Assembly: GCA_022736605.1 (NCBI GenBank)
Contig: DZDB01000006.1
Coordinates: forward strand, 7,390 to 30,959
Source of the DNA: Sideroxydans lithotrophicus
Lineage (GTDB): Bacteria > Pseudomonadota > Gammaproteobacteria > Burkholderiales > Sulfuriferulaceae
Reading direction: 5' to 3'
Length of the DNA: 23,570 nucleotides
Shown: piece by piece, positions 22,816 through 23,570 of the stretch
How positions within the stretch are numbered: the stretch's first letter is position 1
How the letters are laid out: each line of letters begins with the position of its first letter
Translations under genes and position numbers: made by a program
Notes under the pieces: model-generated
The model's database searches: none
The model's input: only the letters and a program-made list of their open reading frames with translations
What the model was told of the DNA's origin: nothing

Positions 22816-23570
22816 ATGCGCATCCCACCCTCTTTGCCCAGACACCAGCACGGCGCAGTGCTGATCCTGCTGGTGATCGCCCTGGGCGTGCTTGCAGCAG
22901 TGGTGTTCGTCGGCATGCTGTCGAGTTCGGATATACAGAATCAGCGGGATAAGAAGACGGTGGCGGCGCTGGCGGAGGCGAAGGCGGCGTTGATCGGGTT
23001 TGCGCTGGCGAATCAGGATACGCCGGGAGGACTGCCCTACCCTGACCGTGGTGCCGATGGAAATTACGATGGGCACGGCGACTGCGTTACAAACAATTTC
23101 AACAACAGCCAGCTCTTGGGGAAATTTCCGACGTTAGTTGAAGATGGCTGCGGCAATGCCATCCCGGCATTTGAAACAGACCCACGTGACGGTACGGGTG
23201 AACGTGTTTGGTATGCCGTATCACAGAATCTGGTGAAAAGAGCAGGCGGCTTCCTGCCAATTAACACCACGACCCTAGCATCGACCTCAAACTGGCTTAC
23301 CGTGCATGATCAAAATGGGAACGTCTTATCGAATCAAGTGGCGTTTATCATCATCGCGCCTGGCGTTGCATTGACAGGTCAAAATCGTTCCGGCGCTATA
23401 CCGCCCGCGCAAAACTTCCTGGATAACTACACGGCAAACGGCACCACCTATAAAAACTGGGACAGCGATTTAGACTTTATTTCAGCCCCACCGGCCAATA
23501 GCGCCGCCAATCAATTCAATGACCGGCTGCTTTATGTCACAGCTTCCGAGCTTGCAAACCGGCTGGTAGA
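22816..23570 (+). CDS. Pseudopilin-like protein, 3-prime end outside the window
   Basis: An open frame starts at the ATG 2 bp after the previous stop and runs to the window end (251 codons seen). The product begins with a short basic leader, RHQHG, followed by AVLILLVIALGVLAAVVFVG, like a class III prepilin leader cut after G13, but with no glutamate at +5. Downstream, LAEAKAALIGFALANQ and GLPYPDRGADGNYDGHGDC, VWYAVSQNL, and FIIIAPGVALTGQNRSG match a pattern I associate with a conserved betaproteobacterial pseudopilin-like family. It may be a minor pilin of the pilus. Codon use changes along the gene: a run of G-ending codons near 22920-23035, then AT-richer sequence. Confidence 0.78.
   Translation, partial: MRIPPSLPRHQHGAVLILLVIALGVLAAVVFVGMLSSSDIQNQRDKKTVAALAEAKAALIGFALANQDTPGGLPYPDRGADGNYDGHGDCVTNNFNNSQLLGKFPTLVEDGCGNAIPAFETDPRDGTGERVWYAVSQNLVKRAGGFLPINTTTLASTSNWLTVHDQNGNVLSNQVAFIIIAPGVALTGQNRSGAIPPAQNFLDNYTANGTTYKNWDSDLDFISAPPANSAANQFNDRLLYVTASELANRLV

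Noticed and set aside
1..23570. A functional link between the sox locus and the pilus operon, such as attachment to sulfur particles
   Set aside because: The two clusters are separated by alaS, terminators and an opposite-strand operon; adjacency alone does not support a shared system.

Overview
The window looks like the chromosome of a sulfur-oxidising proteobacterium. A compact soxX-Y-Z-A-B thiosulfate-oxidation locus and a GC-rich MSHA-type (type IVb) pilus cluster point to a chemolithotrophic betaproteobacterium, most likely Nitrosomonadales-like (Thiobacillus, Sulfuricella or Gallionella relatives). That placement is inferred from gene content and order, not from a phylogenetic marker comparison.

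Layout. (1) Positions 23-4114, + strand: soxX, soxY, soxZ and soxA in one run that ends in a clear rho-independent terminator, then soxB with its own candidate promoter and terminator. SoxXA couples thiosulfate to the C-terminal cysteine of SoxY in the SoxYZ carrier, and SoxB releases sulfate. No soxCD is present here, so the sulfane sulfur left on SoxY would need another route. (2) Positions 4241-6856: alaS. (3) Positions 7021-11302: a little-known island. A 565-residue protein on the + strand meets, tail to tail, a three-gene minus-strand operon of a small unknown protein, a 495-residue distant paralogue of the 565-residue protein, and a carboxylesterase. (4) Positions 11494-23570, + strand: a tightly packed operon that starts with a sigma-54-dependent response regulator. 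It continues with pilus-biogenesis genes in the order mshM-like ATPase, mshL secretin, mshN-like TPR protein, mshE assembly ATPase, mshG platform protein, a PilM/PilN-type fusion (mshI-like), a PilO-type protein (mshJ-like), a small secreted protein in the PilP/MshK position, and a pseudopilin-like gene cut by the window end. Most junctions overlap or are under 10 bp.

How it fits together. The pilus operon encodes an outer-membrane pore (MshL), an inner-membrane platform (MshG with the MshI/J-like proteins), a cytoplasmic motor (MshE) with an intact c-di-GMP-binding MshEN motif pair, and accessory proteins that may link to peptidoglycan (MshN, and an MshM-like ATPase ending in a DamX-type SPOR domain). 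Major pilin, prepilin peptidase and other minor pilins are not in the window and may lie beyond its right edge. The most novel material is the paralogous pair of large unknown proteins between alaS and the pilus operon, the MshM-SPOR fusion, and a structured intergenic element downstream of alaS. I see no tRNA, rRNA, CRISPR array, insertion sequence or attachment site.
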